Below are positions 56,067 to 64,000 of a stretch of DNA of 64,000 bases, in pieces. This DNA comes from Burkholderiales bacterium (GTDB taxonomy: Bacteria > Pseudomonadota > Gammaproteobacteria > Burkholderiales > Burkholderiaceae_C): contig JACRPO010000001.1 in assembly GCA_016223165.1 (NCBI GenBank), forward strand, positions 1-64,000. The letters are read 5' to 3'. A program made the position numbers and the translations under genes. The notes below the pieces were generated by a model. That model was not told the DNA's origin, searched no databases, and was given only the letters and a program-made list of their open reading frames with translations. Position 1 is the stretch's first letter, and every line of letters starts with the position of its first letter.

Positions 56067-56627
56067 ATGATGGAAGTGCTTCAGCTCGATGTCTCGGGCC
56101 GACCCCAGGCCTGGATCACGCCCAAGGAGGCGGCCGTCCTGTACGCCAGCGACGGTGTCGCCTGGACGCTGGGCGACGCCTTCTACGTGCTGCGTGGGGG
56201 CATCCAGCGCGCCACCGGGCGGCAGAGCCGCATCGAACTGCACCCGATCATCGCCGTGCGCGGCACGGTGCCCAGCCGCGCCTGGCGCACGTCGCCGGCG
56301 CTGACCAACCCGAAGCTGTTCGCGCGCGACCGCCATGTCTGCGCCTACTGCGGCGACCGCTTCGCCTTCGACGAGCTGACGCGCGAGCACATCACGCCCG
56401 TTTCGCGCGGCGGCAACGACAGCTGGATGAACTGCATCACGGCCTGCCGTTCGTGCAACGGCGCCAAGGGCAACCGCATGCCCGAGGAAGCGCGCATGAG
56501 CCTCATGTACCTGCCCTACGTGCCCAGCCTGCACGAGGACATGATCCTGCGCGGCCGGCGCATCCTCGTCGACCAGATGGACTTTCTGCTCGCCTCGGTG
56601 CCGCGCAGCTCGCGCCTGCACGGCTGA
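56067..56627 (+). CDS. HNH endonuclease
   Basis: A 186-residue protein. The N-terminal part (about 1-70) matches the conserved extension of a betaproteobacterial HNH family. The HNH domain has zinc Cys C92, C95, C127 and C130, catalytic H108 in REHITP, and N117. The target is unknown; no phage or restriction genes flank it. It is divergent from the protease-FHA pair, with 207 bp between. ATG 56067 and 56070 are equally good. Confidence 0.85.
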   Translation: MMEVLQLDVSGRPQAWITPKEAAVLYASDGVAWTLGDAFYVLRGGIQRATGRQSRIELHPIIAVRGTVPSRAWRTSPALTNPKLFARDRHVCAYCGDRFAFDELTREHITPVSRGGNDSWMNCITACRSCNGAKGNRMPEEARMSLMYLPYVPSLHEDMILRGRRILVDQMDFLLASVPRSSRLHG

Positions 56628-56772
56628 GAGCCGCCGCTTCCCGGGTTCCCGGGCTCGCGGGCGGGCCCGTGCCCGCGGGCGTTCAATGCATCACGGCCCG
56701 GGCCGCCTGCGCTTCAGGTGCCCCGCCGCCGGCCGATAGGAGATCACCCTCCACCCGGCTGCGGTCATCCCG

Positions 56773-57645
56773 ATGGTCACCAGCACGCGCGTCGCGCTCC
56801 TCGGCTTCGGCCGCATCGAGCACGCCGCCTTCGAAGCCTTCTTCCGCATCGCCGGACGCCGCTGCCCCGCCTATGCGCAGGAGGCCGACTTCCGCGCTGC
56901 CGACTTCGTCATCGTCGACGCCGCCGACGAGCCCTCGCGTGCCGCCGTGCGCGCGGCGGGGCTGGTGGCCCGCACGGTGGCGCTCGGCATGCCTGCCCTC
57001 GAGGGTGCGCTGCTGCAGCTGGCGCGCCCGCTCAACCTGATGCAGGTGGTGCGCGCGCTCGACGAGGTCGTCGCGCACGACACGCCACTGGAGGCGGACA
57101 CCGTTCGCGAAGGCCAGGTCGTCGCCAGGCCCGATGACGAGGTGCCGACCGAAGCCGACGCCGCGATCGGTGTCGACGCCGGCGCCGAGCCCGAAGACAG
57201 CCGCGCCCGCCGGCGCAAGGGCGAGCCGATGGACCATGTCCTCGTCGTCGACGACAGCGAGGTGGCGCTGCGCTTCATGGCCACGCACCTGCAGCGCTTC
57301 GGCTTCCAGATCCACCTCGCGAAGAGCGGCGAGGAGGCGCTGCGGCGCGTCGCCGAGCGTCGTTTCGAGTTCGTCTTCCTCGACGTGCGCATGGAGGGGC
57401 TGGACGGCTTCCAGACCTGCAAGGCGATCAAGCGCGCGCACTACGCACCGGGGCAGGAGCCGCCCGCGGTGGTGATGCTCACCTGCCTCGCCGGCGCGGC
57501 CGACCGGCTGCGCGGCACGATGGCCGGAGCCGACGCCTACCTCACGAAGCCGCTGCGCGAGCTGGAGCTGCTGAAAGTCGTGGGCGAGCGCGAGATCGCG
57601 CGCCACGCCTATGCCGCGACAGCCGCGGCCTCGACGCTGCGTTAG
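56773..57645 (+). CDS. Response regulator with N-terminal pseudo-receiver
   Basis: A 290-residue two-domain protein. Residues 154-275 are a full CheY-like receiver: DD at 160-161, phospho-acceptor D204 in FLDVRM, T237 region, K259 in LTKPL. Residues 1-100 follow the same strand-helix rhythm (VALLGF, VIVDA, VALG, ARPLN) but lack the acidic pair and Lys, so they may be a degenerate receiver. The linker (100-150) is acidic. No DNA-binding domain is visible. No kinase gene is nearby. Confidence 0.78.
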   Translation: MVTSTRVALLGFGRIEHAAFEAFFRIAGRRCPAYAQEADFRAADFVIVDAADEPSRAAVRAAGLVARTVALGMPALEGALLQLARPLNLMQVVRALDEVVAHDTPLEADTVREGQVVARPDDEVPTEADAAIGVDAGAEPEDSRARRRKGEPMDHVLVVDDSEVALRFMATHLQRFGFQIHLAKSGEEALRRVAERRFEFVFLDVRMEGLDGFQTCKAIKRAHYAPGQEPPAVVMLTCLAGAADRLRGTMAGADAYLTKPLRELELLKVVGEREIARHAYAATAAASTLR

Positions 57646-57687
57646 CCGCCGGGAGCGCGGGCGGCGCCGAGCCGTCGCGGGCCGCGA

Positions 57688-57903
57688 TCAGCCGAACTTG
57701 AGGCGCCACAGGCCGACGACCACGTGGCCCCAGATGAGCAGGTTGAGGCCGAACATCGTGAACAGCCGCGTGAACATGAACAGCTTGCGCGCGCGTGTCC
57801 AGCAGCCGTCCTCGCCGGTGACGACGTAGAGGACGAGGAAGAACGCCGACGGCACGAAGGTGCCGACGATGAGAACGGCCATCACCCAGTAGAAGATCGT
57901 CAT
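57688..57903 (-). CDS. Small membrane protein, hypothetical
   Basis: A 71-residue protein with two hydrophobic helices (about 3-28 and 45-66) joined by a basic loop with EDGCWTRARK. No family recognised. The ATG 57903 gives a clean start; an upstream GTG-type extension is less likely. The next gene is a response regulator, convergent. The stretch 57904-58204 shows nothing I can call. Confidence 0.6.
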   Translation of the reverse strand: MTIFYWVMAVLIVGTFVPSAFFLVLYVVTGEDGCWTRARKLFMFTRLFTMFGLNLLIWGHVVVGLWRLKFG

Positions 57904-58204
57904 CGGGGGATTATCGCGGCCGCCTGCGCGCCGCCCTGACGGCGCCCGGCCCACGCCCCGCCCGCCCCCCTGCGTCTACGCCTGCGTCTGCGTCTGTTTC
58001 CACACCCGCGGCAGGCGGCGTTGTCCTACAAGGAGTCGCGCCTTCGTCCGGCTCGGTGCGGCGGCCCTGTCCATAGGATGCGCCAGACACCGGACACGAA
58101 CAATGAAGAGCCCGCACCCCCGCGCCGTCTCCCGCGCACCTGCCGCCGCTGCCGCGACGCCGCAGGCGCACGGCGTGCCGCGCCGGTCAGCGGGCTCGAA
58201 GAGC

Positions 58205-59644
58205 TCAGGGAGCCTTGCGGTAGGCGCGCACCCAGTCGATCTGCAGCGACTGCGGGAAGGCCGCATCGTCGATGCCGTGACGTCCGGCCCAGGAGCCGCC
58301 GACGGCCAGGTTCAGCAGGATGTGCGCCGGCCCCGCAGGCGTGCCGTCGGGGTAGTTCCAGCGGTAGCTGCGCGTGTAGATCTTGCGGCCGTCGACGTAC
58401 ATCGTCACCGAGGTGGCGTCCCACTCGGCACCCACCGTGTGCCAGCCCTCGTTGAAGTTGAACGGCGCCGAGTAGTAGGTCCACTGCGTGTTGAACTTCG
58501 GGTCGGCAAAGGACACGACCGAGGTCGTGTTGGGCTGCAGGATGACGCCGGAGTGCAGCATGTGCGCGCGGTCCTCGACGCCGTTGTTCACGAACTCGAA
58601 GATGTCGATTTCCGGCGGCCAGGACAGCGTGCCGTTGTCGGCCACGTCCGAGGCGAGCCAGAAGGCCGGCCACATGCCGATGCCGCTCGGCATCTTCACG
58701 CGCGCTTCGAAGTAGCCGTAGCGCGTCGTCCAGTCCGAGCGGATCATCCCCGACTCGTAGTGGATGCCGTTCGGATCGCCCGGGGTTGCCTTGCGCGCCG
58801 TGAGGCTCAGGATGCCGTCGGCGATGCTGTGGTTGTTGTTGTCGCGGTAGCGCTGCTTCTCGTCGTTGAGGCGGTCCAGCGTGCCGCCACCGTAGATGTA
58901 GCGCGTGAACCACTTCGAGCGGTTCAGCTCGGGGCCGTTGAACTCGTCGTTGAACGCGAGCACGTACCCCGGCGGCACGTGCGAACCCGCGCGCGAGAGC
59001 ACCGGCTCGGTGTGCGCAATGGGCTCGCGCGGCGTCAGCGAGGCGCTGTCGACCAGCACGCGCTTGCTCCCCGCGGTCACCGCCACCTCGGCCATGTCGG
59101 CATAGGGAGGCGCCGTGAAGTGGATGCGGTGCTCGCGGAACTCCGTGGAGTCGACGGTCTTGGCGTGGCTGCGGATCATCTCGGCCCCGGCGGGCCGCCG
59201 GAAGCGCATGCTGAGCTCGGCCGGTGCGGCCGCCGACTCGACGCGCGCCTTCACGACCAGCGTGTACGAGTTGCCGGCGACCAGCCGGCCGGCGGCGATG
59301 GTCTGCGTCGCCGTGCCGGCCACGGCCAGCGACTGCTTGCCGGAGCGCAGCGTGCTCGGGGCCAGCGTCGCGTTGCGCGTCGCCCAGTGGCTCAGCCCGA
59401 GGGCGAAGTCGCCATTGGTGAGCTTCTCTTCGGCAGGCACGGCCGGGGCGGGCGCAGGTGCCGGTGCGGGTGCGGGTGCGGGTGCGGGTGCGGGTGGCGC
59501 GGAGGCCCCGGGTGGCGAGCTCGCAGCCGGCTCGGGCCCGGCGGCACTGTCCCCGCCGCCGCCGCAGCCGTTGAGCATCACGACGAGCAGGCCCAGCAGC
59601 GGACCGTGGAAGACTGTCCGCAGCGCGGCGGTGGCAAGGTTCAT
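58205..59644 (-). CDS. Secreted glycoside hydrolase family 16 lipoprotein
   Basis: A 479-residue exported enzyme. A lipobox LNGC (C27) ends the leader. A Pro-Ala repeat linker (about 50-70), a carbohydrate-binding-like beta domain (about 72-200) and a GH16 catalytic domain (about 225-478) follow. The GH16 active site is EIDIFE with E345, D347 and E350; these enzymes cleave beta-1,3/1,4-glucans or galactans. It is divergent from the EpsF/EpsG genes, 620 bp away, and may trim the matching exopolysaccharide. ATG 59644. Confidence 0.9.
   Translation of the reverse strand: MNLATAALRTVFHGPLLGLLVVMLNGCGGGGDSAAGPEPAASSPPGASAPPAPAPAPAPAPAPAPAPAVPAEEKLTNGDFALGLSHWATRNATLAPSTLRSGKQSLAVAGTATQTIAAGRLVAGNSYTLVVKARVESAAAPAELSMRFRRPAGAEMIRSHAKTVDSTEFREHRIHFTAPPYADMAEVAVTAGSKRVLVDSASLTPREPIAHTEPVLSRAGSHVPPGYVLAFNDEFNGPELNRSKWFTRYIYGGGTLDRLNDEKQRYRDNNNHSIADGILSLTARKATPGDPNGIHYESGMIRSDWTTRYGYFEARVKMPSGIGMWPAFWLASDVADNGTLSWPPEIDIFEFVNNGVEDRAHMLHSGVILQPNTTSVVSFADPKFNTQWTYYSAPFNFNEGWHTVGAEWDATSVTMYVDGRKIYTRSYRWNYPDGTPAGPAHILLNLAVGGSWAGRHGIDDAAFPQSLQIDWVRAYRKAP
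59463..59492. repeat. 6-bp coding repeat (GGTGCG x5)
   Basis: Five perfect GGTGCG units on the plus strand encode the Pro-Ala repeat linker of the GH16 lipoprotein on the minus strand. It is slippage-prone. Confidence 0.85.
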
Positions 59645-60265
59645 GGAGTGGCGGGCAGGGATGTCGGGTTGCGGGAGCGGACCACGGGTGGTGACAGGGA
59701 TGCGCAGACACAGGCGCAGACACAGGCACACACACAGGCACAGGCACAGCCACGCGCACAGTCACGTGTGCACTCACATGTGCAGGCAGGTGCGCCGGCG
59801 GCGCGCTGGTTGGCGCGGTTCGAGCGGCAGAACCGCGCCGGAAGCAGACTCTCGCGGCTCGTTCGAAGGCAGGCGTTTGCAAACGTAACCGCGTGCGGGC
59901 AGCCGCCCTCGGCACCTGTCTGTGCGCGAGCGCACGGAGCACTCCGGCGCCGCCGCGTCGCTTGCGAGGCGATGCCTGCGTGGCCCGGGCGCGGACCGAC
60001 GCTGGCGTCAGCGACAGGCGCTGCGCTGCCGCGCAGCGACCGACGCAACTGAACACACATCGCCTCGCCATGGACGCCCGCTCAGCGGCCCGGCGCACCG
60101 ACATGCGGCACACCGCCTCGCGCGCGTCAGAAATCCGCATCGGGTTCGGTGTCGGTGTCGCTGTCGGCTTCGGTAACGAGACCTCCGGCTCGACAGCCTT
60201 CGTTCGTGGCACCCGCGGCCCGCGCCGCATGCCACGCCCTCCATCACAGCCATAGGCGCATGCCG
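59645..60265. other. Intergenic region between GH16 and EPS operon
   Basis: 620 bp without a supportable gene. 59698-59785 is CA/CAGG-rich low-complexity sequence just upstream of the GH16 gene. A perfect 12-bp palindrome CGTTTGCAAACG is at 59874-59885, a plausible regulator site. The rest should hold the promoter of the plus-strand EPS operon; I see no clear -35/-10 or sigma-54 element. Confidence 0.55.
59874..59885. promoter_or_regulatory. 12-bp perfect palindrome CGTTTGCAAACG
   Basis: It stands out in a GC-rich intergenic region between divergent GH16 and EPS genes. Such AT-centred palindromes are typical of repressor operators (LacI/other families). No cognate regulator is encoded nearby. 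Confidence 0.4.
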
Positions 60266-61681
60266 ATGGACATTTCCCGATTGATGGCCATCGTCGGCTT
60301 TCGCTGGCACGCCTTCGCCTTGACCGTCGCGGCCGTGCTCGCGCTGACCCTCGTGGTGCACTTCGTGCTGCCGCCGCGCTACACCGCCACGGCGGCCATC
60401 GTGCTCGACGTGCGCGGCGTCAACCCCGTGCTCGGCGTGGTCGAGGCGCGGACCATCCTGCCGCGCAACGTGCTCGGCACGCACGCGAGCATGGTGCGCA
60501 GCGACGGCGTGGCGCGCCAGGTGGTGCGCAAGCTCGGTCTCGTGAACAACCCGCGCCTGCGCGCCGCCTGGGAGAGCCAGGCGATGGGCCAAGGCGACGC
60601 CGAAGCCTGGATCGCGCGGCGGCTGCTCAAGTCGCTGGACGTGCGCCCCGACGCCGAGGACAGCAACGTGCTCGACCTCGAGTTCTCGGACCGCGACCCG
60701 GCCACCGCCGCGGCCATCGTCAACGCCTTTGCCGATGCCTACCTGTCCACCAGTCTGAGCCTGCGCAGCGACCCGGCGCGCGTGTCGACGACGTTCTTCA
60801 CCGAGCAGGTCAAGAACCTGCGCGCGCAACTCGATGCCGCGCAGGCGAAGCTCTCGGACTACCAGCGCGAGCACGGCATCGTCGGCGGCGACGAGCGCCT
60901 GGACATCGAGACCGCGTCGCTCAACGAGCTGAGCCTGCGCTACATCGAGGCGCGCACGCAGCGCATCGAGTCGGCTTCGCGCGATTCGCAGGCGCTCGGC
61001 CGCGCCCCCAACAGCCCCGACGTGCTCCACAGCCCGGTGGTGCAACAGGCGCTGGCCAACCTGGCCTCGGCGCAGGCGCGCCTGAAGGTGGCCTCGTCCA
61101 CGCTCGGCCCGCAGCACCCCCAGCTGCAGGCGCTCGAGAACGAGGTCGCGCAGTTGCGCGCCGAGGTCAACCGCGAGACCGGGCGGGCGGCGTCCTCGCT
61201 GGCGATGAGCGCGCGCATCAACGAGCAGCGCGAAAGCGCCCTGCGCAGCAGCCTGGAGGCGCAGCGCAAGCGCGTGCTGGAGATGAAGTCGGCGCGCGCC
61301 AGCATGGCCGTGCTGGAACGCGATGTCGAGAGCGCGCGCCGCGCCTACGAGCAGGCGCAGGCGCGCCAGATGCAGACCAGCCAGGAGAGCAGCAGCCCGA
61401 GCCCCGAGGCGAGCGTGCTGACCGTCGGTGTCACGCCGATCGAGTCTTCGCGGCCGGGTCTCGTCCTGCTCGTGCCCACGGGCATCGCGCTGGGCGCCGT
61501 ACTCGGCGTGCTGCTGGTGCTGGGGCTCGACCGCCGTCGGCCGATGATCCATTACGCCACCGACCTGCTGGCCTGGGGCGTGCCCCTGCTCGCCGTGGTG
61601 CCGCGCGTGCGCGTCCGCCGCCGCGACATCGCGCCGCCGCCGCCGGAACGCATCGCACCCGCCCTCGGAGCGCCGGCATGA
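60266..61681 (+). CDS. epsF: Chain-length determinant protein, EpsF-type
   Basis: A 471-residue Wzz-type inner-membrane protein that sets polysaccharide chain length with its kinase partner. N-terminal transmembrane helix about 17-36, then a large periplasmic part with coiled coils (about 180-390), and a second helix about 405-430. RLMAIVGFRWHAF and PPRYTA are Wzz-type starts. ATG 60266 has an AGG 9 nt upstream; ATG 60260 is an alternative. The stop overlaps epsG as ATGA. Confidence 0.85.
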   Translation: MDISRLMAIVGFRWHAFALTVAAVLALTLVVHFVLPPRYTATAAIVLDVRGVNPVLGVVEARTILPRNVLGTHASMVRSDGVARQVVRKLGLVNNPRLRAAWESQAMGQGDAEAWIARRLLKSLDVRPDAEDSNVLDLEFSDRDPATAAAIVNAFADAYLSTSLSLRSDPARVSTTFFTEQVKNLRAQLDAAQAKLSDYQREHGIVGGDERLDIETASLNELSLRYIEARTQRIESASRDSQALGRAPNSPDVLHSPVVQQALANLASAQARLKVASSTLGPQHPQLQALENEVAQLRAEVNRETGRAASSLAMSARINEQRESALRSSLEAQRKRVLEMKSARASMAVLERDVESARRAYEQAQARQMQTSQESSSPSPEASVLTVGVTPIESSRPGLVLLVPTGIALGAVLGVLLVLGLDRRRPMIHYATDLLAWGVPLLAVVPRVRVRRRDIAPPPPERIAPALGAPA

Positions 61682-62559
61682 ACCGGATGGACTTCCAGAT
61701 CGACGAGCTGCCGACGTCGGACGACGCGTCGGACAAGCGCATCGGCATGCAGCTCGTGCAGCTGGGCCGGCTGCTGAAGTCCGACATCCCGGCCGTCGAG
61801 GCCGTGCAGCGCAAGAAGCGCCTGCGCTTCGGCGAGGCCGCCGTGAAGCTCGGGCTCGTGAACCGGCAGGACGTGGACGACGCGCTGGCGCGGCAGTACG
61901 ACTTCCCCGCGCCGCCGGCCTGGGCGCACGGGGCCGAGGTGGTGATCGCAACGCCCTCGTCGGTGGGGCAGCCGGTCGCCGAGTCCATCCGCACGCTGCG
62001 CGCGCAGCTCGCGCTGCAATGGATGAGCCAGCCGCAGGTGCAGTTTCTCGCCGTGGTCAGCGCCGCGCGGGGCGAAGGGCGCAGCTTCATCGCCGCCAAC
62101 CTGGCGGTGGCCTTCGCGCAGTTGCACGAGCGCACCCTGCTCATCGACATGGACCTGCGCAATGCCCGCCAGCACAAGATCTTCCACGTCGACAACCGGC
62201 ACGGGCTCAGCACGCTCGTGAGCGGTCGCGGCACCGGCACCGAGATCCAGCGCGTCGTGGGCTACGACTCGCTCGGCGTGCTGCCTTCCGGCCCGCGCGC
62301 GCCGCACCCGCAGGAGCTGCTGACCTCGCGCTCGATGTCGCCGGTGCTGGAACACGTGCGCCAGCGCTACGACGTCGTCATCGTCGACACGCCGGCCTTC
62401 GCCTGTGGCGCCGACGCGCAGATCGTCAGCGCGCAGACCCGCCAGGTGCTGCTGGTCAGCGCGCCCGGCGGCGCCACGCGCGACGAGACGGAGCGCCTGG
62501 TGGGCGCTTGCCGCCAGGTGGGCGCATCCGTGGCGGGCGCCGTCGTCAACAGCCGCTGA
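61678..62559 (+). CDS. epsG: Exopolysaccharide tyrosine-kinase-like protein, EpsG-type
   Basis: A 293-residue BY-kinase-type ATPase. Walker A variant SAARGEGRSF (near 128-137), Walker A' LLIDMDLRNAR and Walker B VVIVDTPAF are visible. The first 85 residues contain RFGEAAVKLGLVNRQDVDDAL, an extra domain resembling the type II secretion GspE N-terminal fold. There is no Tyr-rich C-terminal cluster. It is coupled to EpsF (4-nt overlap) and likely controls polymerisation. Confidence 0.85.
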   Translation: MNRMDFQIDELPTSDDASDKRIGMQLVQLGRLLKSDIPAVEAVQRKKRLRFGEAAVKLGLVNRQDVDDALARQYDFPAPPAWAHGAEVVIATPSSVGQPVAESIRTLRAQLALQWMSQPQVQFLAVVSAARGEGRSFIAANLAVAFAQLHERTLLIDMDLRNARQHKIFHVDNRHGLSTLVSGRGTGTEIQRVVGYDSLGVLPSGPRAPHPQELLTSRSMSPVLEHVRQRYDVVIVDTPAFACGADAQIVSAQTRQVLLVSAPGGATRDETERLVGACRQVGASVAGAVVNSR

Positions 62560-62571
62560 CGGCCTCGCGTC

Positions 62572-64000
62572 GTGGCGACGGTCAGGTTCGCGGTCCCTCC
62601 CGCCGCCTTCGAGCCGGACAAGCCGGTGGCGCCGAAGGCGACACCGGCCGTGTCGGCGGTGCCGGCCGCGCGGCCCGGGCGGAGCTGGGGCCGCATGGCG
62701 CTGCAGTTCGCGCCGCTCGGCGCGGTGACGTTCCTCGCCAAGGTGTCGGTGCCGCCGCTGGGCGCGAGGGGCCTGGGCATCGACGTGCCGATCATCCTCG
62801 CCGCCACCTTTGCCGGGCTCGTCGCCGGGGCGCTGCACGTGCACCCGGCCCGGCTGACGATGTACCTGGCGATGCTGGCCTGGCTCGGAGGCATGCAGCT
62901 GTTCCTCGGCGAGCCGTTCTCGGCGACGTCGCTCGTGCTGCTGGCGGCGTTGTTCCTGCCGCTGACGATGCAGCTGCGCCCTGCCGAAGGCGGCCCGCTG
63001 CCGGCGGCCGCCGCCGCCGCGGCAGACCCGCCGCTGCTGCGCTCGCTCGGGGCGATGGTCAGCCTGGCGACGCTGTTCGCCGCCTGCGGCCTGCTGCAGT
63101 TCGTGCTGCAGCGCTGGGTGGGCAAGGCGGTGGCCTTTCCGGTCGAGCACCTGGTGCCGCCGGCCTGGCTCATCCAGAACTTCAACGCGCAGATCCCCGT
63201 CGGCCCGGGCGAGGTGCAGAAGGCGAACGGCGTGTTCTTCCTGGAGCCCTCGTTCTTCAGCCAGTTCATGGCGCTCGGCCTGCTGCTGGAACTGTCGCTG
63301 CGCAACCGCTTGTCGCGCATCGTCCTGCTCGGCGCCGCGCTGGCGGTCAGCTACTCGGGCACGGGCCTCGTGGTGGCCGCCCTCGGCCTGTTCGGGCTGG
63401 TGGTGGTGAAGGGCCGCTGGGACCTGCTGCTTCTCGGCGCGCTGCTGCTGCTGGTGCACTCGCTCCTGGGCGATGCGTCGCCGCTGCAGCCGCTGCTGCA
63501 CCGCATGGGCGAGTTCCGCTCGCCGCACTCCAGCGGCTCGGCGCGCTTCGTGGCCTGGATCGACATGTTCGCGCATCAGTGGTGGACCGATCCGGTGCGC
63601 GTGCTCTTCGGTGCCGGGGCCGGCAGTTTCGCGGCGCATGCGGCGCTGGCGCGCCAGCCGACAGCGGAGATGTCGTTCGCGAAGATGCTGTTCGAGTACG
63701 GCGTCACCGGCGCGGTGCTGTTCTTCGGCTTCCTCGTCTACGCCTTCAACAGCGTGCGCGCGCCGGTGGCCTTCCGCCTCGGCCTGTGCGCCACGCTGCT
63801 GGTCAACGGGGCGCTGGTGGCCTTTCCGGTCGGCATCGCCGCCAGCGTGCTGCTGTGGCCGGCGGCCGCGGCTCGCCGCGCCCTGGCCACGCCAACACCC
63901 ATGCCCGCGCCGCCGGGCGCAGCACCGCCGCCATCGGCCGTGCACGCCTCGGGGCCGGGGCCGGAGCCGCGGCCGCAGCCCGCCGCCGAGCGGAGAAGGG
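62572..64000 (+). CDS. Polytopic O-antigen-polymerase/ligase-like protein, partial
   Basis: A reading frame of at least 476 codons that stays open to the window end. It translates to a protein with about ten hydrophobic helices, including FLEPSFFSQFMALGLLLELS, and a periplasmic-type segment near GSARFVAWIDMF, similar to Wzy/WaaL polymerases and ligases. Start is GTG 62572, 12 bp after epsG; ATG 62695 is a fallback. An Ala/Pro-rich segment at the right end suggests the C-terminus is close. In the EPS operon it would polymerise repeat units. Confidence 0.75.
   Translation, partial: MATVRFAVPPAAFEPDKPVAPKATPAVSAVPAARPGRSWGRMALQFAPLGAVTFLAKVSVPPLGARGLGIDVPIILAATFAGLVAGALHVHPARLTMYLAMLAWLGGMQLFLGEPFSATSLVLLAALFLPLTMQLRPAEGGPLPAAAAAAADPPLLRSLGAMVSLATLFAACGLLQFVLQRWVGKAVAFPVEHLVPPAWLIQNFNAQIPVGPGEVQKANGVFFLEPSFFSQFMALGLLLELSLRNRLSRIVLLGAALAVSYSGTGLVVAALGLFGLVVVKGRWDLLLLGALLLLVHSLLGDASPLQPLLHRMGEFRSPHSSGSARFVAWIDMFAHQWWTDPVRVLFGAGAGSFAAHAALARQPTAEMSFAKMLFEYGVTGAVLFFGFLVYAFNSVRAPVAFRLGLCATLLVNGALVAFPVGIAASVLLWPAAAARRALATPTPMPAPPGAAPPPSAVHASGPGPEPRPQPAAERRR

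Noticed and set aside
59698..59785. CRISPR-like or minisatellite array
   Set aside because: The CA/CAGG-rich sequence has no fixed unit or spacer pattern; it is low-complexity DNA.

Overview
The window is GC-rich (mostly about 70% G+C) chromosomal DNA. Gene content points to a betaproteobacterium of the order Burkholderiales: several Liv-type transporters, a TetR-controlled fatty-acid oxidation block, an EpsF/EpsG-type exopolysaccharide locus, a YciA thioesterase, and many genes coupled through ATGA/GTGA overlaps. I cannot name the species. I found no rRNA or tRNA gene, CRISPR array, complete insertion sequence or prophage.

Layout. 1-438 has no supported gene but is full of inverted repeats. 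439-3293 (minus) is a two-gene operon of an acyl-CoA ligase and one LivG-type ATPase, divergent from a Crp/Fnr regulator (3444-4184). 4200-8235 (minus) is a polyphosphate-type operon: Ppx, a CYTH-CHAD triphosphatase-like protein and a membrane protein. 8517-12879 (plus) holds a small membrane protein, a double-domain M16 peptidase and an adenine deaminase. About 12,890-16,470 is visibly less GC-rich and looks acquired: an acetoacetate decarboxylase-family/DUF2000/AraC cassette and an alpha/beta hydrolase. 16513-20819 (minus) has htpX, pyrC, a secreted protein and a LysR regulator. 20923-22520 (plus) encodes a secreted protein and a DUF2145 protein. 22551-25585 (minus) is an Atm1-like exporter with a methyltransferase. 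25649-28016 holds a YciA thioesterase, an unknown protein and SoxR. 27826-31066 (minus) is a 917-residue redox fusion protein behind a cyclic-nucleotide-binding protein.

31689-43157 looks like one regulated catabolic unit. A carboxylesterase, a coniferyl-alcohol-dehydrogenase-like SDR, a five-gene Liv ABC transporter and a benzaldehyde/vanillin-type aldehyde dehydrogenase run on the minus strand. They are divergent from a XylR/DmpR-type sigma-54 activator. The intervening region has a GG-N10-GC promoter candidate and an upstream inverted repeat resembling XylR-class activator sites. The enzymes fit ester -> alcohol -> aldehyde -> acid conversion of an imported aromatic or similar compound. 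The substrate is not identified.

43132-53004 (minus) is fatty-acid beta-oxidation: TetR, acyl-CoA dehydrogenase, DUF2147, FadB-type, FadA-type, a DUF1569 lipoprotein, enoyl-CoA hydratase, SGNH hydrolase and an SDR. 53128-55859 (minus) pairs a trypsin-like protease with a membrane FHA protein. HNH nuclease, response-regulator and small membrane-protein genes follow. 58205-64000 is an exopolysaccharide region: a secreted GH16 lipoprotein, divergent EpsF and EpsG, and a multi-spanning polymerase-like gene that runs off the window end.
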